This document shows positions 12,401 through 24,246 of a stretch of DNA of 64,000 nucleotides, piece after piece. The notes below the pieces were generated by a model. It worked only from the letters and a program-made list of their open reading frames with translations, had not been told where the DNA came from and ran no database searches. The DNA comes from Cryptomeria japonica (lineage: Eukaryota; Streptophyta; Pinopsida; Cupressales; Cupressaceae), in the NCBI RefSeq assembly GCF_030272615.1, contig NC_081409.1, positions 209,419,190-209,483,189 of the forward strand, read 5' to 3'. Positions within the stretch are counted from its first letter, which is position 1. Each line of letters opens with the position of its first letter. The translations under genes were made by a program, and so were the position numbers.

Positions 12401-12639
12401 TTTCCAATGCCTATTTGTTTTCAAAAAATAGAGTCCGTTTGCACAATCTACGACCCGGGAAGTGCAGAAAAGAAGCCCAACTTTGACTAGAAAAAAGTAT
12501 AGTCAAACAATAGATTCAAAAAAAAAATTCATCTCCATGATGTCCGGCTTGGAACCAGCTTTTCGACACCTATTCGTTTGCCAAAATCTGACTCCGAATG
12601 CTCAAGATAGGGCCAAAAAATGAACCCCCCCTCAAAAGG
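12401..12639. other. Leader or flank right of copia C
   Basis: Two similar segments (tttccaatgcctatttgttt near 12400, and cgacacctattcgtttgcca near 12565) suggest a short imperfect repeat of about 155-bp period. No reading frame was recognised. Confidence 0.35.
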
Positions 12640-13030
12640 CTAGAGGGTGGTGGTCCAGTGGAGGAGCCAGGCTCTGGTGGTGCTCCGGTGGCGCACCGAC
12701 GACGCTCCGAGGAGAAGTGGTAGAGCGATGGGCAGAGCGGGTGGCTGAGAGGCAGAGTAGAGGTTGCTGCTACTGGCAGAGCGGAGGTTGCTGCGCTGGC
12801 GGAGTGGAGGTTGCGGCTGCAACGGGGAGGCGCAGCTGTTGGCGGAGCATAGCAGGAGGCTGCACTGGAGGGAAGCGGCGTGGCGGGCAGCTGGAGGGGA
12901 GCGGCACTGGAGAGGAGCTGTGCTGGAGGGAGCCACAGAGGTGATTGCAGGGAACATTGGTGGCAGGGGTAGTGCCGGCGGGGGCCAGGCGTCAGTGTCG
13001 GCAGGGGCCGGACTGTCAGATTTGCGATAC
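12640..13030. other. GC-rich, CpG-dense island in AT-rich DNA
   Basis: This ~390-base stretch is strongly G-rich on the plus strand, with many imperfect copies of GGCGGAG, GCAGAGCGG and CTGGAGGG. Both strands are open for long distances because of the composition, so the apparent proteins (Ser/Ala/Leu-rich or Gly/Arg-rich) are not convincing. It may be the untranslated leader of copia C or an unrelated simple-sequence-derived insertion. Confidence 0.45.
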
Positions 13031-13179
13031 CCGCAACCCCAACAAAAAATTAATTTTCTTTTTTTTAAACTTTCCTTTTTGATTTTTTTTTGCCTCTTTT
13101 AACCTTTTTGATTTTTTTTAAAAAAATAAAAAATCTGGCTTGCATGTCGTATAAAGGCAATTTTTTTCTTGATTTGCGT

Positions 13180-13530
13180 GCTAGAGCCGTACGACCTGGT
13201 TTTGGAGAAAAAAATCACCCAGATGCTCAGGAGTCAAAACTAGACAAATTTTATATGACTATAGGGGTTTTTGGGCCTTCTAAGCACGATGGTGATGTCC
13301 GTTTAGGCCCAAAGTGCTCAGAAAAAAGGAATGATAATTTGCAGGTGCCACAGATTCTGAGTTAGGGCCCGTCAAAGTTTGACATTTTTTAGCACTCAGG
13401 GACCTCAAGCGTTCGACTGAGTGGAGGTGGGTGGAATAGGAGCATGCATAGGGTAAGAATGCCTAACTAGACATGTTGGAACTGACGGTTTTTGATCACA
13501 ACGAGCAGAATGAGATCACGACGAGCAGAA
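13180..13530. repeat. Right-hand copy of the repeat that hosts copia C
   Basis: Positions 13342-13530 match 7153-7366 (gagttagggc, gcatgcatagggtaagaatg, cctaactagacat, gagcagaatgaga). The preceding 160 bases (gtccgtttaggcccaaagtg) have no counterpart on the left. This suggests a diverged tandem repeat around the insertion. Confidence 0.55.
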
Positions 13531-14053
13531 CAATCTTGAGCAATTTTACCAATATGAGTAACCTATGACTAGACATAACAAATATTGGTCTAGATGACCT
13601 TATTACATAAAAAATGATTATATTTCACCTTATTTAAATTGAGAATCCATCAAAATACTTGTCTTCCAAATTTTACCTCGTGGAGGCTTGATGAGCAAGG
13701 AGGTCATTAAATTTGGTGAAGTTGCCAAAGGCAACCAAATTTAACACTTATGATTTAGATGAAATGAATTATATATAATTTGAAGATTATACAAACAACA
13801 CTTACAATGAAATGAAATGAATTGTATTATTCATTAAATTACCTTTATTAACCATTGTTAATTATTGGATTGAAGATTAAAGTTTAAAATGATAACACCA
13901 TGCACACATGAGCAACAATTTATATGATCAAATATCAACTTCTGTATATATAAAAATGTCAAATGATTACAAGTGTATGTCCATTCACAAATATGACATA
14001 AACGACAACTCAAACAAAATGTATGTCTATATACATGAATTTATGTTCATATA
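13531..14053. other. Unassigned AT-rich DNA left of Tat-1
   Basis: I see no coding or terminal-repeat signal. The last five bases before the Tat-1 LTR are ATATA (14049-14053). Confidence 0.35.
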
Positions 14054-14728
14054 TGTAGTGTCGTAAATTGTGCACCCTTGCTAGGGTGTTACAATTTCAC
14101 ACTTAGGTTAGCACCCGCCTTAGTGTGTCTTGCATCTTGCATTTCTAATTCTTCTTTAAGTATTTAATTAATTAATTAAATTAAATATAAGGTCATGTCT
14201 CATCACTTTACACATTATAAAGTTGGGCCCTTTACCTTAACTGTGCCCCTTTTCATCTTATTCCTCCAATAAATCATTTAATCATTGTGTGGGAGAAAAA
14301 GTGACACTAAGCAAACATGCCTTAATCTCACTTTCAACCACACACTTGTGGAATACGAAAGAGCCTAGAGGTATCACACAATTGGCTACTTCTTCTTGTG
14401 GAAGAGAGAGCCATGGGCTACCTATTAGGATTTCTATTCCTTTGTTGTAATTGAAAGATGAAATGATGCAAGTTCAATCCCTAACCCCAAAGTGCAAGTA
14501 TGAACTAATAACAAGATTACAGAATTGAACTTAAATGATGGAAAGCTGTAAACACAAGGACAAGACAAGAATGAAAATGCATACCCGGAGTTAAAATCTG
14601 ACTGAAAATGTTCGAGACAGGGGCGCGGGCGCCACTATCCTGATTCTGCCCCTGAAACTGCTCCGAAAACTGCTGTTTTGCACTCTGGAAAAGCTGTCAA
14701 AAATGCTGAAAATGTTGTCTGTCAGGAG

Positions 14729-14820
14729 GACCAGGGCGCCCAATGCCCCTGTCCCAGGGACCAGGGTGCCCAGCGCCCCTGTCCTGGTAGGACCAGGGAA
14801 CCCCATGCCCCTGTCCTGGT
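14729..14820. repeat. GC-rich ~32-bp tandem repeat in the solo LTR
   Basis: Three units of about 32 bases each carry ggaccagggnrccc followed by gcccctgtccyrgg. The LTR of Tat-1 has only a diverged single version (near 16890-16940 and 27940-27990), so the amplification looks private to this family or copy. Confidence 0.6.
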
Positions 14821-14937
14821 CTTTTGCTCTGAAATTTGGTAGGAAGGTCTGTCTCAGTCTGCTTCTCCCGGATCTGCAACCTGCGGCGTCGTCCGAGTCC
14901 CGAAACCTGCACTTATATCTGAAAAGGTGTGGTGGGC

Positions 14938-14948
14938 GGCTATATAGG
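14938..14948 (-). promoter_or_regulatory. TATA box of the solo LTR
   Basis: CCTATATAGCC on the reverse strand lies about 1 kb into the LTR. The equivalent site in the Tat-1 3' LTR is identical, which supports a conserved LTR promoter. Confidence 0.5.
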
Positions 14949-16755
14949 GTTTTGCCTTAGTCAAACCCCTGCTTTGGTGATTTCCACCTCCACGAATAGC
15001 CAAGTTGTATTGTAAAATGTATTGTGTGTGCAGACCTAGTGTGTGTGCAAGGTCCTTAAATGCAAGAAAGCAAACTAGAGCAACCTAGAAAGTAAACCCT
15101 AATCGCTTGTAAATGATAATGTAAATGCTCTAAATCAAGATGCAAAGTAATCTAAAGCATTAATTGAAGCTTATGCAAAGACATGAAAACAACATGAAAT
15201 CATACCCAATCCTCAAGGGAGGAGTACAAGCCAATCTTCAGTCGGTAATCTCCTATTGTTCTTCAATGTCTTCCAAGCCCTAAATGGATGAATGAAATTG
15301 ATAAATGCTTGATAGAAGGATGTTGAATGTTGTTAAAGTCTTAAAAGATCTACTCTTTCGCTGCATAGAAAGTCCCTGAAAACCCAAAATTCGGATCCCT
15401 TCAAATGAAGAAAGAGAGCTCTTATGTATGAAACCCTAGGTCTTAATTTCGACTTTTGGCCGACCTAGAGATTGAATATCCCGCCAATTTCTTGGGGTTA
15501 AGCTTTATTTTATGATTGGATCGCGCTCCTAAAATTTCGAGAAAAATGTCTGGGACAATGTTGCACTCCGGGCGCCACGGTCTCGACAACTTTTCACCAA
15601 ATTTTCAGGGCCGTCAGATATGATGATTTTAGAGAGAATCCCGAAGTTACAGGTGATTTCGAGATGTTTTGACCCCCGAAATCAAGCCCCCAAGTTCAAA
15701 ATAGGACCTAATTAGGGTTTTTGATTAAATGATGTATAGGAGGAATAAAATGAAAAGGGCACACTTTAATGAAAGGGCCCAACTTTATGATGTGGGAGAT
15801 GATAAAATAGAACCTTAGACCTAATTAATTTGATTAATTAAGTGCTAAAGGGGAAATTCAATGCAAAATGCAAAATGCGCCAAGGTGGGTGCTAAACTAG
15901 GTGTGAAATTGTACCACCCTAGCAAGTGCGTACAATTTACGACGCTACAATCATAAACCCTAATTATGTCTTATTTTGACCGTTTAGGCCCGATTTTGCA
16001 TATCAAAACATCTCAAAAAAAGTTGTAACTTTGGGATGTGCTCTAATATCATCATATCTAACAACCCCAAAAATTTGGTGAAAAGTTTGTCGGACCGTGG
16101 CAGGAATGCACATGGTTCGCGACTTTTTCCCCAAAATTTTAGGAGCACAATCCTATGATATAATAATGCTTAACCCAAAAATATCAGTGGAAAATTAAAA
16201 TCCTAGGTTGGCCCAAACATGAAATTAAGATCTAGTGTTTCATACTTAACAACTCTCTTTCTTCATTTGAAGGGGTTTGGGGGCTAAGAATCTAAGAACA
16301 AGTTTTTGGAGCATTAGAGCCTTCTTTGCGGTGAAAGAGTAGATCTTTGAAGTCTTCAAAAAAATTCAATATTCATCAATCAAACATTCATCAAGCATCA
16401 TTTTAACATTTGGGGCCTTTTGAAGATGTAGAAGAACAATAGGAGATCATCGACTAATGATTGTCTTGTACCTCTCCCTTGGGGTTGGGTATGGTTCCAT
16501 GTTGTTTTCATATCTTTGCATAAGATTCATTTTTATTCATATTCATGCTTTAGATCACTTTGAATTGCGGATTTAGAGCATTTACTTTGTCAATTATAAG
16601 CAATTAGGGTTTACTCTTTAGGGTTTCTCTAGGTTGTTTACTTTCATTCTTAGGATCCTACACACACACAAGGTTCTTGCACACACATTTTCAGTACATT
16701 ATTGGCTATTCATGGAGGTGGAAATCACCAATATGGGGGTTTGACTAAGGCAAAA

Positions 16756-16767
16756 CCCTATATTGCC
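16756..16767 (+). promoter_or_regulatory. Degenerate TATA box of the Tat-1 5' LTR
   Basis: CCCTATATTGCC stands at the position of CCCTATATAGCC in the other two LTR copies. The single A-to-T change would weaken the TATA element. Confidence 0.4.
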
Positions 16768-17394
16768 ACCCCAAACCCTCTTTTTGAGCTTCAGGTATAG
16801 GTTCAGATCCAAGCGTCGCTGGAAGTTTCGGGACCAAAAGAGCACACAGGGACAGTTCTGGGTTGCAGATCTTGGTAGAAACCTCAAGGACAGGGGTGTG
16901 ACACCCTAGTGCTACCTTGGACAGTTGCGTGGTGCCATGGTACTCTCCTCTATCAGCAGGACTTGGTAGAACAATATTGTGTAGGTCTCAGAATCCCTCC
17001 TGTAAGTTGCAGCTCCAGGATTGTAGAATCAGGATAGTGGCGTGGCACCCTGGTTCTAGAAATTTTTGCTCATATTTTAGACACAGGCGCTCATTTGATT
17101 TTTCCTTCTGATCTATACTTTTGCAACAATGTATCATTTTCTCTTTGATTTGTATTCTCAGATTAGGATTCACTTGCTTACTTTCTTTCTAGGTTAGATT
17201 GCATTTTTGCATCATTCCTCTCTCTCATTTACAACAAAGGAATATAAAACATAAAGAGGTAATCCATGAATCTCTCTTTCTCATAAGAAGTAGCCGATGT
17301 GCGTTACCTCCCTAGGCTCTTTCGTATTCCATGAGTGTGTATGAGAGTGGGATTAGGGTTTCCATACTTAGTCTCACTTTTTCCCCTACACATC

Positions 17395-17417
17395 TTTGGT
17401 GAACATGACGTGAACCC
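17395..17417 (+). other. Candidate primer binding site of Tat-1
   Basis: TGGTGAACATGACGTGAACC follows the LTR end within a few bases and begins with TGG, as expected for a tRNA 3' end. I could not assign a tRNA. Confidence 0.35.
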
Positions 17418-17559
17418 AATTTCATTTTAATTGCATTTAATTATTAGATATAGATCTAGTTTATTTCATTTTCTTTCAAAACAAAAAAAAAGATAGGTTT
17501 ATTTCATTTTCCTTGCATTGTGTGTTTGAGTTTTATGCAATTTTAAAAATGTTAGATTT

Positions 17560-18549
17560 TTATTTACAAGATGTTCATGCTTTTGATGATGTATAAAATT
17601 TTGTTGATTATGAGTTTATTAAGGATGAATTAGATGAAGCTCTATATTATTTTTTGAGCCCAAAGCTTTCTAAACCCTCATTTTACCAAAAAATAATCAA
17701 CCTTGTTACTATGCCATTTCATGGTGATGAGAAAGATAAGCTACATGATCCCTCTCATGGGTACATTCCTATAAACTCCTCCACTAGATCTAGCAACATA
17801 GTTGACTCCCATGATTCCCTCTATGTTGTTATGTCTCCTTTTGAGTCCAAAGATAAGCCTTTCAATCACTATGAACATGCTTTATTGGATGATTCCCTTG
17901 ACGACTTATATATTTTCCTAAACCTCTAAACAAGAATAATACATCTAAAAGGCTAATCAATATGATCAATGTGAATAAACATAGCAAACTTCTTTTTGTT
18001 GCCCAAGGTTCTTGTCCTTCTCCAACTTCACCTCTTCCTAATCAACCTCTTTTCACTTTTCAAGGTGGATATAGTCATGATTCCTTTATCACTCCAAATT
18101 AACCTATCATTATGATTCAAGGAAGGAATCCCACTAAGAGTCCTTATAGCTATGCTAGACAACTAACTAAGGAGAGTTATAATGCAGTTTCCCATACCTA
18201 TAACATAAGAAACAATAGGCAACCTAACCCTCCTCTGGTTGTTCTAATTTCTCTACGTGATCCTCAACTAATTCTTCCTCAAGCGCCTCGCAATACACAA
18301 ACCCTTGGTAAGGAATATGATCTTGTTGAACAACTTAAAGATACTCCTGCCAAGATATCCCTTTGGGATTTTCTTCAAACTTCCTCGACTCATCATGGAA
18401 TGTTACAAGATGCCTTGAAAACATTGAATGTCCCACCTGCAGTGACATCCAATACTATGGCTTCCTTGATTCACTCTATTACATCACCTAAGGCTCAGAT
18501 TGTGTTTACACAAGATGAGATGCCCTCTATCAAAGTTCAACAATAATAT
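17560..18549 (+). pseudogene. Tat-1 Gag-like / pre-protease region
   Basis: Two open stretches, 17654-17929 and 18112-18546, lie between the LTR and the protease. The first is acidic and unrecognised (DELDEALYYFL upstream, then MPFHGDEKDKLHDPSHGY). The second contains YDLVEQLKDTPAKISLWDFL followed by HHGMLQDALKTLNVPP. I recognise that as the block that commonly precedes the protease in Tat/Athila-type gypsy polyproteins. The frames differ and stops separate them. I see no zinc knuckle. The 5' part of gag is either very diverged or deleted. Confidence 0.6.
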
Positions 18550-18559
18550 GTGATCTCTT

Positions 18560-18950
18560 AATGATTGTGGTTATCATAATGATATTATGATAAGGAAAAC
18601 ACTAGTGGACAATAGTTGTGGTCTTAATGTTTGTAGCATTAACTTGTTGCATAAGATCAACGTTGATACATCTCTTATTAAGCCCAATTCTCTCACCATC
18701 CGTGGCTTCGATAATGTTGCTAAATCTTCATTAGGTATCATCACCTTTCTTGTTAAGGTAGGTCATATTACTTTACCTACTCCTATCCATGTCATGTCTA
18801 GAGAGTTGATATACAACTTGTTTTTAGGGAGACCTTGGATTCATAGCATGCAAGTTGTTCCCTCTACAGTGCATAGGCAAATCAAGTTTATTTGCAACAA
18901 CACAACATACACCTTGTTAGCTGACACAAGATTTCAAGCTTGTTTATAAA
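18560..18950 (+). pseudogene. Tat-1 aspartic protease
   Basis: The stretch LVDNSCGLNVCSINLLHKI, then LTIRGFDNVAKSSLGIITF and FLGRPWIHSMQVVPSTVH, is the retropepsin of Tat/Athila polyproteins, which normally cuts the polyprotein. The active site usually reads D-[NST]-G. Here it reads D-N-S, so the site glycine appears lost. The LGRPWIH block is intact. Stops lie immediately before (near 18546) and after (18947). Confidence 0.75.
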
Positions 18951-19291
18951 CATCAAGTTCTAAATCCTCTTCAATAAATTCTTCCCCAAATATCCTATAC
19001 AATTCCTCTAAAGATTCTACTCCGATTAGTGTGACCAGTTCATTGAACCTATCTCCTATATCCAGATCGATTCCCAATACTCCCTCAAGTGGACCTAAGG
19101 TTCTTGAGGAAGAGTCTTCTCAGCCCGACTCTACAATTGAGAACACTTTCTCTCCTAAGAAGATTCTTGCAAAAGATGATTAGGGATCCCTTGATTTCAA
19201 TCCTACTTTCATAGGGGAATACAAAATTCCCCCTAAAGAACCTAAGGTCGAAAAGAAGAAAGAAGAAGAAGAACCTAAAAATAAATTTACT

Positions 19292-19525
19292 TTGTCTGGG
19301 TCGTTGAGTAATAAATTTGTGGCAGCTTCTCAGACTTCATCTCCCTTAGTTTCTGGTCTAGAGGACTTTGATCCTTCACTTTTTGAAAATCCTCCTTCTT
19401 CAGAAATGACTACCCTTTATGGTCTTGGTTTTCACATCCTAGATAGGTGTGGATATAATGAAAATGGATTTGGTGCTCAAGAACAAGGAATTAAAGTTCC
19501 CTTGGAATTTTTTTTCGTGATATGA
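19292..19525 (+). pseudogene. Tat-1 linker with G-patch motif
   Basis: Residues LYGLGFHILDRCGYNENGFG followed by AQEQGIKVPLEF match a G-patch, a glycine-rich nucleic-acid-binding motif found between protease and reverse transcriptase in some Tat and Athila relatives. The preceding ~300 bases (18960-19280) are Ser/Pro/Lys-rich and look like linker with stops. The frame ends at a TGA near 19523. The following 350 bases, up to the reverse transcriptase, still look coding (YDNLPRYHHNCTFPY) but contain stops. Confidence 0.6.
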
Positions 19526-19859
19526 CATTTGGGCTTGTTTATGATCCTTTCAAGCGTACTAAAGCCTTTAAGAGACCATCTATTAGTGTTAATGTCATTT
19601 CTACTTCTCTCTTGCTAAAATATCTAGAATATATTGACTATGACCCTTCTTGTGTCTTTTCTTTGGATGTTTTTTCTACTAATGATTCCTAAGCCGAATT
19701 CTTGGGAGCCTATGACAACCTTCCTCGTTATCACCATAACTGCACTTTTCCCTATTGTCTAAATGTAGAAGCTTACATTGGGAAAGAAAGAAATAATGTT
19801 GAGATAGTTAAATAATTCCCTCAATTAAAAGATGCTCCTTAACAAAGCAATCTGCTAAT

Positions 19860-22062
19860 AAATGACACCATTGATATCAAGATGGATCCTTGTGTTGAAG
19901 ATAAAATCATCAAGATAGGGAAATGCCTTGACGAAGAAGAGAAAAAACAATATGCTGAGTTGTTACATGAATTCCCTGAGATCTTTGCTTGGATATATTC
20001 TAACATTCCTGACGTAGATCCTAATATTTTCACTCATAACATTGTCCTAATTCCCGATGCTAAACTTGTGAAGCAAAAGATTTGAAAGATTCACCCTAAA
20101 GTGGCATTACTTGTTAAAAGTGATATTGAAAAATTGTTGGATGATGGATTCATTCATCCTATCGATTATTCCCCATGGATTTCAAACATTATGGCTATGG
20201 CTAAAGCTAAAAACAAGATTAGGATGTGTACTGATTTTCATGATTTAAACAAGGCCTCTTTAAAGGATGACTTTCCTCTCTTGAATATTGATATGATAGT
20301 GGATTCAGTAGTAGGAAATGCTTTACTATCCTTTATGGATGGTTTCTCAAGATATAATCAAATCTTCATCAATCCCCAAGATCAATATAAAAATGCTTTT
20401 ACCATTCCTTGGGGTACGTTCTGTTTGATTGTGATGCCTTTTGGATTGAAAAGTGCAGGCACAACTTATCAACGTGCTATGACTCTCATCTTCCATGACT
20501 ATATGCATAAAACCTTATAATATTACGTTTATGATATCTTAGCCAAATCCATTCTTCGTGCATATCATGTTAAGATCCTCCGTCCAATATTTTAGAGAAT
20601 TCTTAAGTATAACATACATTTGAATCCCTGAAAATGTGTTTTTGGTGTTGATAGTGGAAAATGATTAGGGTTCATAGTTTCATATCATGGCGTTGAAGTG
20701 GATACAAATAAGATAGATGTTATTGTTAACATGCCACCTCCTAAGAATGTCTCCCAACTAAAAAGTTTGCAAGGAAAGATCCAAGCTATTCGTAGGTTTG
20801 TCTCTCAACTTGTGAATCATACCTTTCCCTTCACACAATTCCTTAAAACTAATATCACTTTCCAATGGAATGAGGATTGTTGTCAGGCATTCGAAGACTT
20901 AAAAACTTATTTGGCCAATCCTCCTATTCTTCAACCTATTGATCCCACTAAGCCTTTCCTTCTATACACCGATGCTTCCCCTCAAGCTCTTGCAGCCTTA
21001 TTGGCACAACGCGATAAGGATGGTAGAGAATGCCCGGTTTGTTACATAAGATACACTCTACTTGATTATGAAGTCCGATATTTTGGAATAGAAAGACAGT
21101 GCCTTGCTTTAATATTTGCAACCCAAAAGTGGAGGCATTATCTCTTGAATGCTGAGATCCATGTTATCATTAAATTTGATCCTCTTAAGCATTTTTTCTC
21201 CAAAATTGATCTTTCTGGATGTGTAGCTAAGTGGTTTATGATGTTGACTAAGTTTGATCTTAAGTTTATCTCACAAAAGGTAATAAAGGGTCAAGCACTG
21301 ACTGATCACTTAGTTGATGCTCCTTCACCCTTCTCCCTATCTAATCTAGAGTCTTTTCTCGATGAATACATTTTTTCCATTGAGGTTGATGAGACTTGGG
21401 AATTGTACTTTGATGGGTCTAAGTATCGTACAGGATTGGGGGCAGGGGTGGTCTTAATCTCTACTAAAAAGAAGCCTATTCCTCTATCATATCATCTTAG
21501 TTTCTTATGTACCAACAACATTGCTAAATATGAAGCTCTTATAGCTGGAATTAAAGCAGCCTTGGCATTGAATGTGAAATATCTACATATTTATGGAGAT
21601 TCTCAATTAATCATAAGACAAGTGATAGGAGTTTATCAAGGTATGAAAGACAAATTATCACAATATAAAGATCTAGCTTTATCCTTGTTGCAAAAAATTG
21701 ATTCTTATACCATGGAGCCTGTTCCTCGAAAAGATAATCGACACATTGATGTGATGGCATGTGTTGCCTCTCTTGTGTCTCTAGATGATCCCTTGGTAGA
21801 TATACAATTCACTATTCACAACCTCACTACCCTAGCTATTGCTGATAATCCTAGTGATGTGTCATATTGTTGCATTATAGATTCTAATGAATGGTACTCA
21901 CATATCATGAGATATTTGAGTGATGGTACCTTTCCTGATTCTGTGAATAAGAATACTAGGGATAAGATTCACAAATTGGCTGCTAGATACATTATCCTTT
22001 ATAATGTTCTTTATAGGAGGGGTTATAATGGTCTTCTTCTTCTATGCTTAAACAAGGATTAA
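19860..22062 (+). pseudogene. Tat-1 reverse transcriptase, RNase H and second (archaeal-type) RNase H
   Basis: From 19882 to 22062 one frame persists for about 727 codons, broken only by stop codons. Reverse transcriptase has KIRMCTDFHDLNKASLKDDF, LLSFMDGFSRYNQIFI and MPFGLKSAGTTYQRAM. Its catalytic YVDD reads YVYD (20524-20535), so one metal-binding Asp is lost. The first RNase H starts near 20950 (LLYTDASPQALAALLAQ). A second RNase H (about 21390-21790) has YFDGSKYRTGLGAGVV, AKYEALIAGIKAAL, IYGDSQLIIRQV and HIDVMACVA, so its four acidic residues are visible. Dual RNase H marks the Tat lineage. Stops include TGA 20083-20085 and TAA 20518-20520. Confidence 0.9.
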
Positions 22063-23144
22063 ATCCCTATTTCTCTTGAGGAAGCACATTTAGGTGCTTG
22101 TGGGGGTATTTTGGGGGAAGGTCTGTAGTTCAGAGATTGCTCTGAATGGGATATTATTGGAAAACCATGGAAAATGATTCCTTTGTATTTGTTAAACGAT
22201 TTCACCAGTGTTAGCAACATAGAAATTTGATCCATGCCCCTTCCCAAGAGCTTCGATGACAGGTAGCGTCTTGACCCTTTTCTACATGGGGTTTGGATCT
22301 TGTTGGTAAAATATCTCCTCCTTCATCTCAAGGACATACTTTCATCATAACTGCCACTGATTACTTTACGAAGTGGGTGGAAGTCGTTCCTCTTTGATCA
22401 ACTATAGCTGAAGTAATTTGTCAATTCATTTTGGAAAACATCATTTCTCGATTTGGGATACCTTCTGCCTTAGTTTCAGATAATGGAACGCCATTCAAAA
22501 ATAAGGATGTGAAGAAGATTCTCAAGAAATACCATATTCAATATAAATTTGCTACACCTTATTATCCTCAATCAAATGGTCAAGCTGAGTCTTCTAATAG
22601 GATAATCGAACAAATTCTTCGAAAGACTGTAAACGAGCATGGCAAGGAATGGCATACTCAATTAACCTATGCTTTGTGGGCCTATCACATGAGTGTACAT
22701 GTTGCTATGGGTTGTACCCCTTATAATCTCATTTATGGTGCTAATGTCATTATGCCTTTGGAGTTAGAAATTCCTTCTTTGAGAGTTTCTCTTAGGGGTA
22801 TAGTGGATGACAATTCCTATAGAGATAAAAGATTTCAACAACTTGAGATGCTCGATGAATGGTGTATAAATTCCCTCGAGCATATTCAAGTGTATCATAA
22901 AAATTTGCAACGAAGCTACAATGATAAGGTTATCCAACGTTCCTTCTCGGTAGGGGATTTAGTCCTTTACGAGAATCAATGCAATGTGAATGCCTTACTC
23001 GAGGAGAAAGGAAAAGTTAGTCCTAATTGGCTTGGACCATACATTGTTGTTGAGGTCTATGGATCAGGTGCTTACAAGATAGCAGATATGGAAGGTACAC
23101 CTCTCAAGGAACCCATAAATGCTATGCACCTTTGTAGATATTAA
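22063..23144 (+). pseudogene. Tat-1 integrase
   Basis: The N-terminal zinc-binding part (22070-22250) is broken by frameshifts, with only EAHLGA and fragments visible. The core is recognisable. The first Asp is in WGLDLVG near 22285, the second in LVSDNGTPF and the Glu in PQSNGQAESSNR, so the DDE triad survives, though in two frames. From 22431 the frame is open to 23144 and includes LWAYHMSVHVAMGCTPYNLI, SFSVGDLVLYEN and NWLGPYIVVEVYGSGAYKIA, a normal gypsy C-terminal domain. It ends in HLCRY and carries no chromodomain, as expected for Tat. Confidence 0.9.
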
Positions 23145-24246
23145 TGCCTAGTTCTATTTTTTCTGTCTCTCTTTCTTTCTAGTCTTCTTTTTGTTCTCTT
23201 TCCATGTCTTTCTTTCTTCAAAATTGGGTAATATGTTAGCATGTGTTCATTAAAGTATGTAAGATAAATGATATTATACTATTTGGTTTGCATTACTTCA
23301 TTCTTGACAAGCATGTTTCATTACTGTATTGTTTGTCTAGGATTCTTTTTATGTAAATTGTAATGGATTTACATTTCATATGTGCTAGCATGTTATACAA
23401 TTTCTTATGTGTTAAGTAGAATTATATCATGTTGTGTTTAATTAGAATTAATTAAATCACATCTGTCATATAGTTATTAGGTTTAATACATTCTTCTTTT
23501 AGATAATCAAAGTAGCATTTTATTAAACACTTAGTATATATATATAAATTTAATCATGAAGCATTCGAAAATAAATAACATGGAAATTAAAATTAGACAT
23601 ACATGTTCATTACTCAATATGTTACTTCTAATCTAAGAAAACACATATATTGTTTAAGCATTAAAATAACACCTCCATGAGTATCATAATATATACATCA
23701 TTACATCAAAATCATCTCCTAAGACTAGTAGCTAGAGGATGGTGGCTAGACGCCCTCTCCTGATCTGGCCATGGGGGTGGCCCCATGGTAGTGTATCATG
23801 ATACGAACTGCAAGGAGCTCCTAGGATCCCTCTCCATCATGATTCCATAGTATGTGGATACCTTTGTTTGTGAAGCTTCTAGGTCACACTCTGTCTATGA
23901 TAATCTCTCTCGTAGGACCTCCACCTCCATCCGAATAGGGGAGAAAAGGTCCTCATTTCGTCCTACATTCCTATGGGATCTGTGCACTATCTATGAGGAA
24001 CTATGAATGTGCGTAGTCACAATAAGGTTTGTCACTACATTTTGAATCAGAGAACACCACTCCTGGACAATAGTTGCAAGATAGAGAAAAAATTTTCATT
24101 AGTAACATTTTATATAATCAAATCTAAAGCAAGTAGGTAAATCAATAATAGGACACCTTACCTAGATCTCCCTCTTGCTAGTAGGGATCATGGACAATGA
24201 CTGCCTAAGACTAGGACCTACTAGGATCTCTGCGCTCATGCTATCT
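23145..24246 (+). other. Tat-1 3' region between pol and the antisense frame
   Basis: This is AT-rich to about 23,700 and more balanced after that. No reading frame was recognised on the element's strand. It is the downstream (3') side of the antisense frame. Confidence 0.5.

Larger units (their letters stand above)
14286..15949 (-). mobile_element. Inverted solo LTR inside the Tat-1 5' LTR
   Basis: On the reverse strand this 1664-bp piece starts TGTAGCGTCG (15949) and ends CCCACACA (14286). It is a relative of the LTR it sits in. ATCAT flanks it on both sides (14281-14285 and 15950-15954). There is no internal region, so it is a solo LTR left by LTR-LTR recombination after a full insertion. 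Confidence 0.9.
14054..17392 (+). repeat. 5' LTR of Tat-1, split by a solo LTR
   Basis: The LTR occupies 14054-14285 and 15955-17392, about 1670 bp in total, and aligns along its length with the 3' LTR at 26780-28419. The end of the first part (catttaatcat) and start of the second (aaaccctaatt) are contiguous in the 3' LTR, which proves the interruption. Confidence 0.9.

Noticed and set aside
12640-13102. Openings of 105, 75 and 112 codons in the GC-rich block
   Set aside because: All frames are open because of composition. Codon patterns are repetitive and no domain is recognisable.
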